Assembly: GCA_028698375.1 (NCBI GenBank)
Contig: JAQVDI010000040.1
Coordinates: forward strand, 1 to 5,730
Reading direction: 5' to 3'
From: Patescibacteria group bacterium
GTDB taxonomy: Bacteria; Patescibacteriota; UBA1384; JAGGWG01
DNA: 5,730 nt
The translations under genes and the position numbers were made by a program. Shown here one piece after another: positions 5,519-5,730 of the stretch. Position 1 is the first letter of the stretch; each line of letters starts with the position of its first letter. Below the pieces are notes generated by a model, which saw nothing but the letters and a program-made list of their open reading frames with translations, ran no database searches and was not told where the DNA came from.

Positions 5519-5730
5519 ATGCCCCAAAAATATCGCTGGAAGATTAAAGAAAAAATTAGTGATGATTTGGAAACTCAGCTTTTGTATAACCGTGGTTTAA
5601 TCAAAAACGAGAAAGAAAAAAAAGCAGCTATTAAATCATTTTTGTATCCTAATCCTAAAAATGATTTGTTTGATCCATTTAAGTTATCAGATTTAAAAAA
5701 AGCAGCTCAAAGAATTATTATCGCTAGTCG
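5519..5730 (+). CDS. recJ: Single-stranded-DNA exonuclease RecJ, N-terminal part (runs off window)
   Basis: Seventy complete codons from ATG at 5519 stay open to the window edge. The protein begins MPQKYRWKIKEKISDDLETQ, then LLYNRGLIKN, KSFLYPN (39-45), FDPFKLSDLKKAAQRI (51-66). This is the standard RecJ opening: a Trp-Lys near the start, 'lL.nRGi', 'FL.P', and 'l.dPf.l.Dm..A..ri', which precedes the DHH catalytic domain. RecJ degrades single-stranded DNA 5' to 3' in recombination and mismatch or base-excision repair. The DHH motifs that would prove activity lie beyond the window. No Shine-Dalgarno is seen before the ATG. It diverges from the hypothetical gene across a T-rich spacer and is not functionally tied to the wall cluster. 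Confidence 0.85.
   Translation, partial: MPQKYRWKIKEKISDDLETQLLYNRGLIKNEKEKKAAIKSFLYPNPKNDLFDPFKLSDLKKAAQRIIIAS

Noticed and set aside
1..5730. CRISPR array, tRNA or rRNA genes
   Set aside because: No regularly spaced repeats of CRISPR size, no tRNA cloverleaf and no rRNA-like conserved stretch were found; gaps between genes are all under 160 nt.

Overview
The window is AT-rich bacterial DNA carrying a compact cell-wall and division cluster: murC, an LCP-family gene, murB and ftsQ, all on the + strand. The standard stop codons TAA and TAG are used. Most genes lack a Shine-Dalgarno sequence. An LCP ligase with a Gly-rich GIGGEGH segment sits between murC and murB. Together these point to a small-genome Patescibacteria/CPR-type bacterium. 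That assignment is inference from style and gene order; no marker gene in the window fixes the taxon.

Layout. Positions 1-90 are the last codons of an open frame whose end resembles the C-terminus of an IS200/IS605 TnpA (Y1) transposase. It is followed by a perfect 9-bp-stem hairpin (97-116), as expected near the right end of such an element. At about 118-312 comes the C-terminal part of an M23 (LytM) peptidase domain without its N-terminal half, probably a gene cut by the element. Positions 313-406 hold only a weak candidate promoter. Next come murC (407-1723), the LCP gene (1716-2753, overlapping murC by 8 nt) and murB (2766-3761, 12 nt further on), which look co-transcribed. An 87-nt gap with a good sigma70-like promoter (TTGGAA-17-TATAAT) precedes ftsQ (3849-4607).

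On the - strand, 4655-5362 encodes a 235-residue protein that I do not recognise. It is a self-contained unit: a promoter, the only clear Shine-Dalgarno in the window (GGAGGG, 6 nt before ATG) and an intrinsic terminator shared with the ftsQ end. A T-rich divergent region (5363-5518) separates it from the start of recJ (5519 to beyond the edge).

How the genes work together. MurC adds L-Ala to UDP-MurNAc and MurB makes UDP-MurNAc, so the two are consecutive steps of peptidoglycan precursor synthesis (MurB, then MurC). The LCP protein probably attaches a glycopolymer to the finished wall. FtsQ is the membrane scaffold of the divisome. RecJ (5'-3' ssDNA exonuclease) belongs to repair and is functionally separate. 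The most open question is the orphan - strand gene; the most unusual event is the apparent transposon end inside the M23 gene.
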